Shown in pieces: positions 36,889 through 47,412 of a stretch of 64,000 nt of DNA (within the stretch, counting starts at the first letter, position 1; every line of letters begins with the position of its first letter). This DNA comes from Rhizobiaceae bacterium (GTDB lineage: Bacteria > Pseudomonadota > Alphaproteobacteria > Rhizobiales > Rhizobiaceae). Made by a program: the position numbers and the translations under genes. Below the pieces are notes generated by a model that searched no databases, was not told the origin of the DNA, and saw only the letters and a program-made list of their open reading frames with translations. Location: the NCBI GenBank assembly GCA_016742175.1, contig JACVCH010000005.1, forward strand, positions 124,001 through 188,000, read 5' to 3'.

Positions 36889-37662
36889 GTGGTGGCAATG
36901 CAGGAAAACCGGTTCAAGGCGGGGCTGAAGGCCGGCCGGCCGCAGATCGGGCTCTGGTGCAGCCTGACGAGCAATGTCGCGATCGAGCCTCTGGCGGAGG
37001 CCGGCTTCGACTGGCTTTTGATCGACACCGAGCACGCGCCGAACGAACTCCCCTCCGTCCACGCACAGTTGCAGGCGGTCGCGCATTCCCCGTCGAGCCC
37101 GGTCGTCCGCCCCGCCTGGAACGACCCGGTCGCGATCAAGCGCTTCCTCGATATCGGCGCGCAGACCCTGCTCGTCCCCTTCGTGCAGAATGCCGACGAG
37201 GCGCGGGCCGCGGTCGCCGCCACGCGCTATCCGCCGCACGGCATTCGCGGCGTCTCGGTTAGCAATCGCGCCAACGGCTTCGGCCGCGTCGCCGACTATT
37301 TCGCCCGCGCCAATGACGAGATCTGCCTGCTCGTCCAGATCGAGACGCGCGCCGCCCTCGACAATATCGAGGAGATCGCCGCCATCGACGGCGTCGACGG
37401 CATCTTCATCGGCCCGTCGGACCTTGCGGCCGACCTCGGCCATCTCGGCAATTCCGGCCACGAGAGCGTGAAATCGGCGATTGCCAGTGCCATCAAACGC
37501 ATCCGCGCGGCAGGCAAGGCCGCAGGCATCCTGGCGCCCATCGAAGCCGATGCGAAGCGCTGGCTCGACGAAGGCTGCCTCTTCGTCGCCGTCGGCAGCG
37601 ATCTCGGCCTTCTCGCCCGCGGCAGCGACGCGCTGCGGGCCCGCTTCGCCCAACCCGCCTGA
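36889..37662 (+). CDS. HpcH/HpaI-family aldolase
   Basis: The 257-residue class II pyruvate-dependent aldolase cleaves 2-keto-3-deoxy acids to pyruvate and an aldehyde. The catalytic His is in [11 protein letters not shown], the Arg in VVRPAWNDP, and the metal ligands Glu ([11 protein letters not shown]) and Asp ([13 protein letters not shown]) are in place. GTG 36889 has GGAGG five bases ahead; ATG 36898 is the alternative, three residues later. It is the first gene of a rightward unit with a GST and a GntR regulator. Confidence 0.9.
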   Translation: MVAMQENRFKAGLKAGRPQIGLWCSLTSNVAIEPLAEAGFDWLLIDTEHAPNELPSVHAQLQAVAHSPSSPVVRPAWNDPVAIKRFLDIGAQTLLVPFVQNADEARAAVAATRYPPHGIRGVSVSNRANGFGRVADYFARANDEICLLVQIETRAALDNIEEIAAIDGVDGIFIGPSDLAADLGHLGNSGHESVKSAIASAIKRIRAAGKAAGILAPIEADAKRWLDEGCLFVAVGSDLGLLARGSDALRARFAQPA

Positions 37663-37674
37663 CGGAGACATTCA

Positions 37675-38310
37675 ATGATCGATCTCTACACCTGGACGAC
37701 TCCCAATGGCCGCAAGGTCTCGATCGCGCTCGAGGAAATGGCGCTTCCCTACGAGGTCCACTCCATTGACATCGGCAAGGACGAGCAGTTCGCGCCGGAC
37801 TTCCTGAAGATCTCGCCCAACAACAAGATCCCCGCCATCGTCGACCGCGACACCGGCCAGTCGGTCTTCGAATCCGGCGCCATACTGATCTATCTCGCCG
37901 AAAAGACCGGCCGCTTCCTGCCCACCGAGGCCAAGGCGCGGATGAAGGTGCTGGAATGGCTGATGTGGCAGATGGGCGGCTTCGGCCCGATGCTCGGCCA
38001 GGCCCACCAATATCTGAAGTTCAATCGCGGCAAGGCGCCCTTCGCCGAGGAGCGGTTCGCCAAGGAAGTCCGCCGCCTCTATGGCGTGCTCGACGGCCAG
38101 CTCGGCCGCGAGGCTCATGTCGCCGGGCCGGACTATTCGATCGCCGACATGGCGATCTGGCCCTGGGCGTCGCGCTACGAATGGCAGGACATCGACCTCA
38201 ACGACTTCCCCAACGTGAAGCGCTGGTATGTCGAGCTCGCCGGCCGCGAGGCCGTGCAGAAGGGCTATCACATCCCGAAATTCACGCAGGACATCCCGAT
38301 GCCGGGATGA
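37675..38310 (+). CDS. glutathione S-transferase (YfcG/Ure2p-like)
   Basis: The 211-residue protein starts MIDLYTWTTPNGRKVSIALEE, with Thr/Asn replacing the catalytic Ser or Tyr as in the Nu-class GSTs (YfcG). SPNNKIPAIVD gives the cis-Pro and FESGAILIYLAEKTG the glutathione site; the C-terminal domain has GPDYSIADMAIWPWA. Such proteins act as disulfide-bond oxidoreductases using glutathione. It lies 12 bases after the aldolase stop. Confidence 0.92.
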   Translation: MIDLYTWTTPNGRKVSIALEEMALPYEVHSIDIGKDEQFAPDFLKISPNNKIPAIVDRDTGQSVFESGAILIYLAEKTGRFLPTEAKARMKVLEWLMWQMGGFGPMLGQAHQYLKFNRGKAPFAEERFAKEVRRLYGVLDGQLGREAHVAGPDYSIADMAIWPWASRYEWQDIDLNDFPNVKRWYVELAGREAVQKGYHIPKFTQDIPMPG

Positions 38311-38389
38311 GGACGCGGCCCGCTTGACGATCGCGAAGACAGGATCACATGAAAGGGCTGCACGAACCCGCGCAAGGCCATTGCGATCG

Positions 38390-39091
38390 ATGAAGATTGA
38401 AATCACCCCCGCCCGCCGCGAAAAGCTCGCCGACAATCTCTACGGCCAGCTTCTCGAGCAGATCATGCTCGGCCGCCTGAAGGAAGGTGAGCGCCTGCCG
38501 TCGGAATCCGAGGTCTGCCGCGCCTTCAAGGTGTCCCGGCCCGTCGTGCGCGAGGCGCTGATGCGGCTTCAGGCCGATGGCCTCGTCTATGCGCGGCGCG
38601 GCTCCGGCTCCTTCGTCAAGCAGCGCCCTCCGGCGCGGCTGACCGACTTCGCCGCCGTCTCGGACGTCGCCCATCTCCTGCGCGGCTATGAGGCGCGCAT
38701 GGCGCTCGAACCGCAGATCGCCTCGCTCGCCGCCGAACGCGCGACCGACAAGCATCTGGAGGCGATCGCAGCGGCCCTGGCCGCGCTCGAAGCGACCGAT
38801 AACGACCGCAACGCGGATTTCGCCTTTCACCGCGCCATCGCCGAGGCGACCGGCAACGAGATCTTCCCCGCGCTCCTGGAATCGATGCGCGAGCTGATGC
38901 TCGGCGGCATCGACGTCGCGGTCAGCCTCAGCCGCATCGGTTCGCAGGCGCGGCGCGAACGCGTCCTCGCCGAGCACCGCCAGATCTACGACGCCATCGC
39001 CTCGCGCGATCGCTCCGGCGCCGGCGTGCTCATGCACTACCACCTCATCCAGGCGCGCAGCCGCACCACCGACTACCAGCGCCACCCGTAG
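38390..39091 (+). CDS. GntR/FadR-family transcriptional regulator (FCD domain)
   Basis: The 233-residue protein has a winged HTH (about 10-80, with SESEVCRAFKVSRPVVREALMRLQADGLV) and an FCD ligand domain with FAFHRAIAEATGN and LAEHRQIYDAI. It ends nine bases from the converging TAXI-TRAP permease gene. It probably regulates the aldolase-GST unit and possibly the opposite transporter unit, with a 2-keto acid or sugar acid as effector; that is inference from the family. Confidence 0.9.
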   Translation: MKIEITPARREKLADNLYGQLLEQIMLGRLKEGERLPSESEVCRAFKVSRPVVREALMRLQADGLVYARRGSGSFVKQRPPARLTDFAAVSDVAHLLRGYEARMALEPQIASLAAERATDKHLEAIAAALAALEATDNDRNADFAFHRAIAEATGNEIFPALLESMRELMLGGIDVAVSLSRIGSQARRERVLAEHRQIYDAIASRDRSGAGVLMHYHLIQARSRTTDYQRHP

Positions 39092-39100
39092 GCCGCACCT

Positions 39101-41068
39101 CTAGGCGCGCCCGCCTTCTGTCGGGTGTTCCGCCGCATGCGCCGGCACTTCGAGCATGTCGGTCGGCTCGACCGGCGAATGATCGGGCGCCTCGACCGGG
39201 CCGATGCTGACCTTCTGCGCGCGTGGCGCCAGTTCCGGCGCCGGCCATTTCAGATTGACCATCGTGCCCGCGGCCGCCAGCGTCAGTCCGATCAGGTCGG
39301 TGACGATCCCCGGCTTGATCAGCGTCATGGCGGCGGCGAAGAACAGGATGCGCGTGATCCAGCTCGCCGGATTGATGAAATATCCGGAGAGCGCGGCCGC
39401 GAGCAGCGTCACGCCGACCGTCGCCGAGATCGCGGCGAGCACGATGTCCTGCCATTCGCCGATCATCAGCAGCGCCGGGCCGAAGACGAACATGAACGGG
39501 ATGATGTAGCCCGTCAGGCCGAGCTTCACCGCATCCCAGCTCGTCTCCCATATCCCGCCGCGACTGAGGCCCGCCGCGGCATAGACCGCGATGGCGACGG
39601 GCGGCGTGATCGCCGACAGGATGGCGAAGTAGAAGACGAACATGTGCGCCGCCTCGACCGGCACGCCGAGCCTGACGAGCGCCGGCACCAGCAGCGCCAC
39701 CTGCACGATGTAGGCGGGCGTCGTCGGCATCCCCATGCCGAGGATGATGCCCGCGACCATGGTCAGGAGCAGCGCCGGCAGGAGCATGTTCTGGGCCGCG
39801 GCGCGCACGATGCCGGTGAAGGTCAGGCCGAGCCCGGTCTGGGCGATGACGCCGATGACGATGCCAGCCGCCGCGCAGGCGAGCGCGACGATGACGGCGT
39901 TGATCGCGCCGGCCTCCAGCCCGTCGATCAGCTTGGCGATCGAGAACTCGTCGCGTGTCGTCTTGCGCATAAGCACCACCGGCACGATCGAAAGCACGCC
40001 GACCAGCGCCGAAAACTGCGCCGAGCGCCCCATCATCAGCGCGCCGATGATCAGGACGAGCGGCAGGAACAGATGGCCGCGTTCGCTCAACACTTCCCAG
40101 ACGCGCGGCAGGTCGGCCTTCGGCAGGCCCTTGAGCCCCTGCTTCTTGGCCTCGAAATGGACCGCCAGGAAAACGGCGAGATAGTAGAGGAAGGCCGGCA
40201 GGAGCGCGTAGGTCGCGACCGTGAGGTAGCTGACGCCCATGAACTCGGCCATGACGAAGGCGGCCGCGCCCATGATCGGCGGCATGATCTGCCCGCCGGT
40301 GGACGCCACCGCCTCGACCGCGCCGGCAAACGCCTTCGGATAGCCGATCCGCTTCATCAGCGGGATGGTGAAGGTGCCAGTCGTCATCACGTTGGCGACG
40401 GCCGAGCCCGAGACCGAGCCGAACAGGCCCGAGGTCACGACCGCCACCTTGGCCGGGCCGCCGGCCGTGTGGCCGGTCAGCGCCAGCGCGAAGTCGGTGA
40501 AGAGCTTGCCGATGCCCATGCGTTCGGCAAGCGCGCCGAAGATGACGAAGAGCACGACATAGGTCGCCGAGACCTGAGCGGGAATGCCGAACAGCGCGTC
40601 GGTCGTCATGTACTGGTATTCGAGCAGCCGCAGGAAGCGCGTGTTGGTGAAGAAGATCTGGTAGCCGAGGAACAGCAGCGCCGTCACTGCCAGGATCGGC
40701 CCCATGGCGCGCCGCGCGGCCTCGATCACGACGACGATCATCAGGATCGCCATCGCCTGGTCGCTGAGCGAGACCGGCCCGACATAAGCCATGCGCGTGT
40801 TGAAATATTGCTGGTAGAAGACCGGATAGGCGCAGGCGACGACCGCGCCGATCAGGAACAGCCAGTCGAACGGACCCGGCGCCTTCGCGCCCTTCTTCGC
40901 AAAGAGCGGCAGCGTCAGATAGGCGAGGACGAGGGCGAAGCCGAAATGGGTCGCGCGCAGCGTGAACGCGTTGGGTGGTCCGGCCCAGGCAACGTAGAGA
41001 TGAAACAGGCTCATCGACACCGCCACGAATGTCACGACCTTCTTCATCAAGAGTTCGTAGCGCGACAT
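39101..41068 (-). CDS. TRAP transporter permease, fused DctQM (TAXI-type)
   Basis: The 655-residue polytopic protein fuses the small and large TRAP membrane subunits, as is usual for TAXI systems. The first part carries about four or five helices, and the large domain starts near residue 110 with the diagnostic SGSAVANVMTTGTFTIPLMKR and EAVASTGGQIMPPIMGAAAF blocks, then GMGMPTTPAYIVQVALLVPAL. GAGGAGGGTGGC precedes the ATG. It follows the TAXI receptor gene in the same direction. Confidence 0.93.
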   Translation of the reverse strand: MSRYELLMKKVVTFVAVSMSLFHLYVAWAGPPNAFTLRATHFGFALVLAYLTLPLFAKKGAKAPGPFDWLFLIGAVVACAYPVFYQQYFNTRMAYVGPVSLSDQAMAILMIVVVIEAARRAMGPILAVTALLFLGYQIFFTNTRFLRLLEYQYMTTDALFGIPAQVSATYVVLFVIFGALAERMGIGKLFTDFALALTGHTAGGPAKVAVVTSGLFGSVSGSAVANVMTTGTFTIPLMKRIGYPKAFAGAVEAVASTGGQIMPPIMGAAAFVMAEFMGVSYLTVATYALLPAFLYYLAVFLAVHFEAKKQGLKGLPKADLPRVWEVLSERGHLFLPLVLIIGALMMGRSAQFSALVGVLSIVPVVLMRKTTRDEFSIAKLIDGLEAGAINAVIVALACAAAGIVIGVIAQTGLGLTFTGIVRAAAQNMLLPALLLTMVAGIILGMGMPTTPAYIVQVALLVPALVRLGVPVEAAHMFVFYFAILSAITPPVAIAVYAAAGLSRGGIWETSWDAVKLGLTGYIIPFMFVFGPALLMIGEWQDIVLAAISATVGVTLLAAALSGYFINPASWITRILFFAAAMTLIKPGIVTDLIGLTLAAAGTMVNLKWPAPELAPRAQKVSIGPVEAPDHSPVEPTDMLEVPAHAAEHPTEGGRA

Positions 41069-41116
41069 GCCACCCTCCTCGGTGTCATCTGCCTGTCAGG
41101 CATGGGAAGCGGGGGA

Positions 41117-41146
41117 GGGCGGACGCGGACCCGGCCGCGCCCGCCC
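41117..41146 (-). other. intercistronic hairpin between TAXI receptor and permease genes
   Basis: GGGCGG (41117-41122) pairs with CCGCCC (41141-41146) and CGCGG with CCGCG inside, separated by a single mismatch. It lies between the receptor stop and the permease start, and no T tract follows on the minus strand. Confidence 0.5.
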
Positions 41147-41154
41147 GAAGACGC

Positions 41155-42099
41155 CTATTGGGCGACGCCGTTCGCCGCGTAGAAGGCGCTCGCGCCCTCA
41201 TGCATCGGCACGCCGATGTCCTGCGCCATCTCCTCCAGCGACAGATTGCCCATCACCGTGGCGATCGCGGCGAGGTCCTGGCGGTTCTCCCACATCTGGG
41301 TCAAGAGCCCTTCGACGATCTCGGCCTCGAGGTCGCAGCGCGCGATGATGTGGGTCGCATAGCCGACCGCATTGACGTCCTCATCCTGGCCGGGATAGGT
41401 GCCGCCGGGGATGGTGAGGCTGGTATAGCCGGGGTTGATCTCGGCCCGCATCTTTTCGACGAAGGCTTCATCGAGCGGAATGACCGTCAGGTCGGCGCTG
41501 TTGGCGAGGTCCATCACGGCGGAGGAGGGGATCGTGGTTCCCAGCGCCAGGATGTCGGAATTGTTGTCCTGCACCAGCGCGACGCCGTCGGAATACGAGA
41601 CGAAGTCGACCGACGACAGGTCGTCGTAGGAAAGCCCGGCCGTCTCGAGCACCGCCCGCACGACCTGTTCGGCCGTGTTGCCGACCGGCTGCGTGTTGAG
41701 CCGCTTGCCGGCGAAGTCCTCGACCGTCGCGATGCCGCTCGCCTGCGGCGCCACCATCTGGAAATATTGCGGATAGAGCGTCGCGACGTTGCAGACGTTG
41801 TCGGCTTCCGCCTCGAACGGCTCGCGGCCCTCGATGCCGTCGACCGTCGAGATCGAATTGCCGAAGCCGAGATCGGCGTCGCCGTTCTGGACGCCCTGCA
41901 CATTGGCGATGCCGCCGCCGGGCAGGACCTGGATCTGGGCGATGCCGGCGTCGCTCGCCATGGCCTGCATGGCGCCGCCCAGCGGATACCAGGCGCCGCC
42001 CTGCGGGCCCGTCATCAGGCGCAATTGCTGGGCCTGCGCCGGCATGGCAACGGCCGAGACGGCGATCACGGCGAGTGCTGTGAGCATTTGGGTCTTCAT
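41155..42099 (-). CDS. TAXI-family TRAP transporter solute-binding receptor
   Basis: The 314-residue exported protein has a signal peptide ending in AMPAQA and then QQLRLMTGPQGGAWYPLGGA, which is the TAXI/NMT1-like entry motif, followed by GGGIANVQGVQNGDADLGFGNS. TAXI receptors for glutamate or related acids share this layout. GGGAGGAAGACCGACG precedes the ATG. With the fused permease it makes a complete transporter inside a catabolic region. Confidence 0.93.
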   Translation of the reverse strand: MKTQMLTALAVIAVSAVAMPAQAQQLRLMTGPQGGAWYPLGGAMQAMASDAGIAQIQVLPGGGIANVQGVQNGDADLGFGNSISTVDGIEGREPFEAEADNVCNVATLYPQYFQMVAPQASGIATVEDFAGKRLNTQPVGNTAEQVVRAVLETAGLSYDDLSSVDFVSYSDGVALVQDNNSDILALGTTIPSSAVMDLANSADLTVIPLDEAFVEKMRAEINPGYTSLTIPGGTYPGQDEDVNAVGYATHIIARCDLEAEIVEGLLTQMWENRQDLAAIATVMGNLSLEEMAQDIGVPMHEGASAFYAANGVAQ

Positions 42100-42155
42100 C
42101 GTCGGTCTTCCTCCCTGTTGGACCTGTCGAATTCTGTCGCGAAGCGCCCGATGCC

Positions 42156-43229
42156 TCAGCCCGGCACCGCCTCCTCTTCCATGCGAAACGCCACGCCAGC
42201 GCGGGCGCAGATGTCGCCAAGCTGCCGCGCGAGCTTGCCGGGCAGCGGAATGCCGCGTGCCTTGCGCTCGTCCTCGCAGCGATATTCGGGATCGCCCGCC
42301 ACCATCACCGGCGCGTTCCCGTCGCGAGCCGGCGTCGCGCGCAGGGCATCGACCATTCGCGCCATGTCGTCCGCGAACGCCGCGCGCGAGCCGCGCATGA
42401 GCGCCGGGTCGATGGCCATGACGAAATGGCCGACATCGTGGTGACCGTCAGGCGTTCCGCGCAGCGGCGTCATCGCGGCGCCCGACAGCGTGCTGGACAG
42501 GATCTCGACCATCGTCGCCAGCCCGTAGCCCTTGTGGCCGCCGAGCGGCACGAGCAGCGTGTCGAGAAGCGCGGCTGAAGGATCGAGTTGCGGCGCGCCC
42601 TGCCGGTCGAGCGCCCAGCCGGCGGGAATGGGCTTTTCGGCCCGCTCCGCGAGCTTCAACTTGCCGATCGCCGCCGTCGACGTCGCCATGTCGAGCAGGA
42701 ACGGGCGCTGGCCCGCGCAGGGCGCGGCAAAGGCGAGCGGATTGGTGCCGAGTTTGGGGTCGAGCCCGCCGGTCGGCACGATCGCCGAGCGCCAGACGGA
42801 GGAGGTCGACACGCCGATCAGCCCGCGCTCGGCCAGCCGCCGCGCATAGATTCCGGCCGCGCCGTAATGGTTGGAATTGCGGATCGCGACGGCCGAGATG
42901 CCGAATTTCTCCGCCCGTTCGCCCGCCATGTCGACGGCCATCATGGACGGCGCCTGGCCGAATCCGCCGTCGGCGTCGATCAGCGCGACGGCCGCGTGGT
43001 CGTGGACGATGCGGATGTCGGGGCGCGGATTGGCGCCGCCCTCCGCGATCTGCCGTTCGTAGAGCGCCAGCATCGCAAGCCCGTGAGACTCGATCCCCAT
43101 CAGGTCGGCCTCGGTCAAGACGTCGGCCGTCGTGGCGGCATGGTCGGGCTCGAGCCCCCAGGCCGACAGGATGTCCGCCGCCTGGCGACGCCAGATCGCC
43201 GCGGGGATCGTGGGCCCCGTTTGCGTCAC
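42156..43229 (-). CDS. Ldh-family (malate/L-lactate dehydrogenase type 2) oxidoreductase
   Basis: The 357-residue enzyme is of the NAD(P)-dependent YlbC/malate dehydrogenase type 2 fold (PF02615). The signatures LMGIESHGLAML, FGISAVAIRNSNHYGAAGIYA and LLDTLLVPLGGHKGYGLATMVEILSS are all present. It reduces or oxidises 2-hydroxy/2-keto acids, including ureidoglycolate and sulfolactate in relatives. The start is GTG 43229 with GGGAGG seven bases upstream; the ATG at 43319 would add 30 non-conserved residues. It lies upstream of the TAXI genes. Confidence 0.92.
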   Translation of the reverse strand: MTQTGPTIPAAIWRRQAADILSAWGLEPDHAATTADVLTEADLMGIESHGLAMLALYERQIAEGGANPRPDIRIVHDHAAVALIDADGGFGQAPSMMAVDMAGERAEKFGISAVAIRNSNHYGAAGIYARRLAERGLIGVSTSSVWRSAIVPTGGLDPKLGTNPLAFAAPCAGQRPFLLDMATSTAAIGKLKLAERAEKPIPAGWALDRQGAPQLDPSAALLDTLLVPLGGHKGYGLATMVEILSSTLSGAAMTPLRGTPDGHHDVGHFVMAIDPALMRGSRAAFADDMARMVDALRATPARDGNAPVMVAGDPEYRCEDERKARGIPLPGKLARQLGDICARAGVAFRMEEEAVPG

Positions 43230-43355
43230 GCTGTTCCTCCCAGATGCGTCCGTCGTGTCGATGCCGGCGGAATTGTCGCTTGGATCGCGAGCGCACCATG
43301 AAGGCCGCCCAGTTGTCAATGCACTTTACAGCCTTGGCGTCTTTTGCCCCGCCCG

Positions 43356-44033
43356 TCAGGGCTTGAAATAGTCCGGCTGCGCGCGGCTGAGCTGCGTTGC
43401 GATCATGATCGATTGCGACAGGTGAAAGGCCATCGCTGCGTCGGCGGCTTCGTCGTTACCCCCGGCGATGGCCGCGATGATCGCGCGGTGCTCGTCGACG
43501 ATCCGCGCCGACTTGTCGCCCAGCGGCAGATGCAGCGCGCGCAGCCGGTCGATATGGACGCTTTCGCGCCGGATGACGTGATGCAGCCGCATCAGGTCCG
43601 CGGCCTCGAACATTGTCCGGTGAAATGTCAGGTCGAGGCTGGCGAAGCCGGCGAGATCCCCCGCCGTCTCGCAGTCGACCTGCAGCGCCGTGACGTGTTC
43701 GAGCTTGCGCACGAGGTCGCCGTTCGGCTGGCCGGCCAGCTTGCGTACCACGCTCCGCTCGACCGAGCTGCGCAGGAAATGCGCCTCGCGCGCCTGGCAG
43801 AGGTCGATGCGGCTGACCAGCGTGCGCGATTGCGGGTAGATGTCGACCAACCCCTCGTCCTGCAGCCGCAGCAGCGCATCGCGCACCGGCGTCGAACTCA
43901 CGGCATAGGCCGCCTGCAACTCCGTTCGCGACAACAGGCTGCCGGGCGGCAGCGTCAGCGCGAGGATGCGCGCCTTGAGATCGGCATGGATGTCGGCCGC
44001 CTCATCCACGGCGCGCATGGCAGTCGCTCGCAT
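43356..44033 (-). CDS. GntR-family transcriptional regulator (FCD domain), first of a tandem pair
   Basis: The 225-residue protein has an N-terminal HTH (AYAVSSTPVRDALLRLQDEGLV) and an FCD domain with LDLTFHRTMFEAADLM and VDEHRAIIAAIAGG. It is similar in plan to the gene at 44097, immediately upstream, suggesting a duplication with divergence. GGGAGGAGG lies ten bases before the ATG. The Ldh gene follows in the same direction 126 bases on. Confidence 0.9.
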   Translation of the reverse strand: MRATAMRAVDEAADIHADLKARILALTLPPGSLLSRTELQAAYAVSSTPVRDALLRLQDEGLVDIYPQSRTLVSRIDLCQAREAHFLRSSVERSVVRKLAGQPNGDLVRKLEHVTALQVDCETAGDLAGFASLDLTFHRTMFEAADLMRLHHVIRRESVHIDRLRALHLPLGDKSARIVDEHRAIIAAIAGGNDEAADAAMAFHLSQSIMIATQLSRAQPDYFKP

Positions 44034-44062
44034 CGCCCGCGCCTCCTCCCGCCGCTCCGCAT

Positions 44063-44083
44063 TGCTGATACATTAGTGCAGCA
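44063..44083. promoter_or_regulatory. candidate GntR operator TGCTG-N11-CAGCA
   Basis: A palindrome with perfect 5-base arms lies 30 bases upstream of the GntR gene that starts at 44033. The centre ATACATTAGTGC resembles ATACTAGCGC at 44904 in front of the dehydratase gene, so one regulator could bind both. Confidence 0.35.
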
Positions 44084-44096
44084 TCGGCGACGACGG

Positions 44097-44813
44097 TCAA
44101 CCCGCCCGGTCGCCCTCGCCGGCCATCTCCACGCGCCGCGGCCGGGCCTGGAAGGCATCGGGATCGAGCAGGAGCTGCTCTTCCATGAAGATCACGGCCC
44201 CCGCGACGTGGCGGCGCAGCATCGCTTCGCCCGTGGCCGCGTCCTGCGCGGCGATGGCGTCGAGGATCGCCTTGTGGTCCTGCACCAGCATCGGAACCTT
44301 TCCTCCCTGCGGCGCCTGCAAGAAGCGGATGCGGTCGAGCTGCGCCTTGCGCGAATGGATCACCGACCAGATTTCGCGGAGCCCCCCGAGTTCGAACAGC
44401 GACTGGTGGAAGAGATCGTCGAGCGGCATGAAGGAGGCGAACTCCGTATCCGCCATCAGCACCTGCTGCTCGACGAGGATCGCGCGCGGCCGCGACAGGT
44501 CGAGACCGGGCGTGGCGCAAAGCTGGCGGATCAGCGGGATTTCCAGATTGCTGCGCAGAAAATGCGCCTGCCGCACCGCGCGCACGTCGATCCCGGAAAC
44601 GAACGTCGCATGCTGCGGCGCGATCTCGACCAGCCCGTGATCGGCCAGCCGTAGGATCGCTTCGCGCACCGGCGTGCGGCTGACGGCGAACCGGTCGCAC
44701 AATTCCTTCTCCACCAGGGTTTCCCCCGGCTTCAGGTCGAGCGTCACGATCATGCGGCGAAGCTGGTCGTAGACCTCGTCGGCAAGCGATCGGCGGCGCA
44801 ATGGCTGGATCAT
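44097..44813 (-). CDS. GntR-family transcriptional regulator (FCD domain), second of a tandem pair
   Basis: The 238-residue protein has a winged HTH with FAVSRTPVREAILRLADHGLV and an FCD domain with LDDLFHQSLFELGGL and VQDHKAILDAIAAQD. The start at 44813 begins the HTH domain with MIQPLRRRSLADEVYDQLRR. It is divergent from the IlvD/Edd dehydratase gene and ends 63 bases before the next GntR gene. It likely controls the dehydratase-RraA unit. Confidence 0.9.
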   Translation of the reverse strand: MIQPLRRRSLADEVYDQLRRMIVTLDLKPGETLVEKELCDRFAVSRTPVREAILRLADHGLVEIAPQHATFVSGIDVRAVRQAHFLRSNLEIPLIRQLCATPGLDLSRPRAILVEQQVLMADTEFASFMPLDDLFHQSLFELGGLREIWSVIHSRKAQLDRIRFLQAPQGGKVPMLVQDHKAILDAIAAQDAATGEAMLRRHVAGAVIFMEEQLLLDPDAFQARPRRVEMAGEGDRAG

Positions 44814-44900
44814 GTGAAACCCCTTGCGTCCGGTATAGCGCCCGCCGCGACATGTTCCAATCCGGGACATCCCGGATTCGGCGGTTGCACACCGCTTTCA

Positions 44901-44916
44901 AATATACTAGCGCAAT
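44901..44916. promoter_or_regulatory. candidate operator in the divergent regulator-dehydratase promoter
   Basis: AATATACTAGCGCAAT in the divergent gap resembles the core of the palindrome at 44063-44083 (ATACATTAGTGCA against ATACTAGCGCA). ATAC-TAG cores of this type are common for GntR-FCD proteins. The comparison is by eye only. Confidence 0.28.
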
Positions 44917-44948
44917 AGATTGGATGGAGATTGTCGTGGGAGGCGATG

Positions 44949-46685
<1,737 letters not shown>

Positions 46686-46695
46686 GGAGCATCAA

Positions 46696-47412
46696 ATGGC
46701 GCTGTCGAACGAAACCCGCGACAAGCTGAAGACGGTTTCCACCGCGACGCTCTGCACCGCGCTCTACAAGCGCGGCCTGCGCAATCAGTTCATTCAGGAC
46801 GTGCACCCGCTCGACCCATTGAAGCCGACAATGGTCGGTGAAGCCTTCACCTTGCGCTACATGCCCGCGCGCGAGGATTTGAACCGGCTCGAAGTCTTTC
46901 GCGACCGCGCCCACCCGCAGCGCAAGGCGATCGAGGATTGCCCGCCCGGCGCGGTGATGGTCATCGACAGCCGCAAGGACCCCCGCGCCGCGTCCGCCGG
47001 CGGCATTCTCGTCACGCGGCTCATGGTCCGCGGCGTCGCCGGCATCGTCACCGATGGCGGCTTTCGCGATTCGGCCGAGATCGCCGGCCTCGCCATCCCC
47101 GCCTATCACACCCGCCCCTCCGCCCCGACCAACCTGACGCTGCACCAGGCGATCGACATCGACGTTCCGATCGGCTGCGGCGACACGCCGGTCTTCCCCG
47201 GCGACGTGGTCGTCGGCGATTGCGACGGCGTCGTCGTGCTTCCCGCGCACCTCGCCGACGAACTCGCCACCGAGGCGGTCGAGATGACAGCCTTCGAGGA
47301 TTTCGTCACGGAGGAGGTGCGCAACGGCCGCTCGATCCTCGGCCTCTATCCGGCGACCGAGGACCAGACGCTGGCCGACTTCGCCGCCTGGCGAAAGGTC
47401 AACGGTCGCTAG
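46696..47412 (+). CDS. RraA-like protein (HMG aldolase/oxaloacetate decarboxylase superfamily)
   Basis: The 238-residue protein has the superfamily motif GIVTDGGFRDSAEI with the Asp and Arg that in class II HMG/CHA aldolases bind the metal and pyruvate enolate. Despite the historical name (regulator of RNase activity), relatives in sugar-acid clusters cleave or decarboxylate 2-keto acids. It follows the dehydratase in the same operon, so a 2-keto-3-deoxy acid is a plausible substrate. Its last codons overlap the stop of the converging FG-GAP gene by 14 bases. Confidence 0.9.
   Translation: MALSNETRDKLKTVSTATLCTALYKRGLRNQFIQDVHPLDPLKPTMVGEAFTLRYMPAREDLNRLEVFRDRAHPQRKAIEDCPPGAVMVIDSRKDPRAASAGGILVTRLMVRGVAGIVTDGGFRDSAEIAGLAIPAYHTRPSAPTNLTLHQAIDIDVPIGCGDTPVFPGDVVVGDCDGVVVLPAHLADELATEAVEMTAFEDFVTEEVRNGRSILGLYPATEDQTLADFAAWRKVNGR

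Noticed and set aside
39125-41182. A plus-strand frame of 685 codons opposite the TAXI permease gene
   Set aside because: Its translation is a His/Arg/Asp/Glu-rich string with no domain, and it is complementary to a confidently recognised membrane protein.
46696-47412. RraA as regulator of RNase E
   Set aside because: The aldolase-type motif and its place behind a dehydratase favour an enzyme of keto-acid metabolism.
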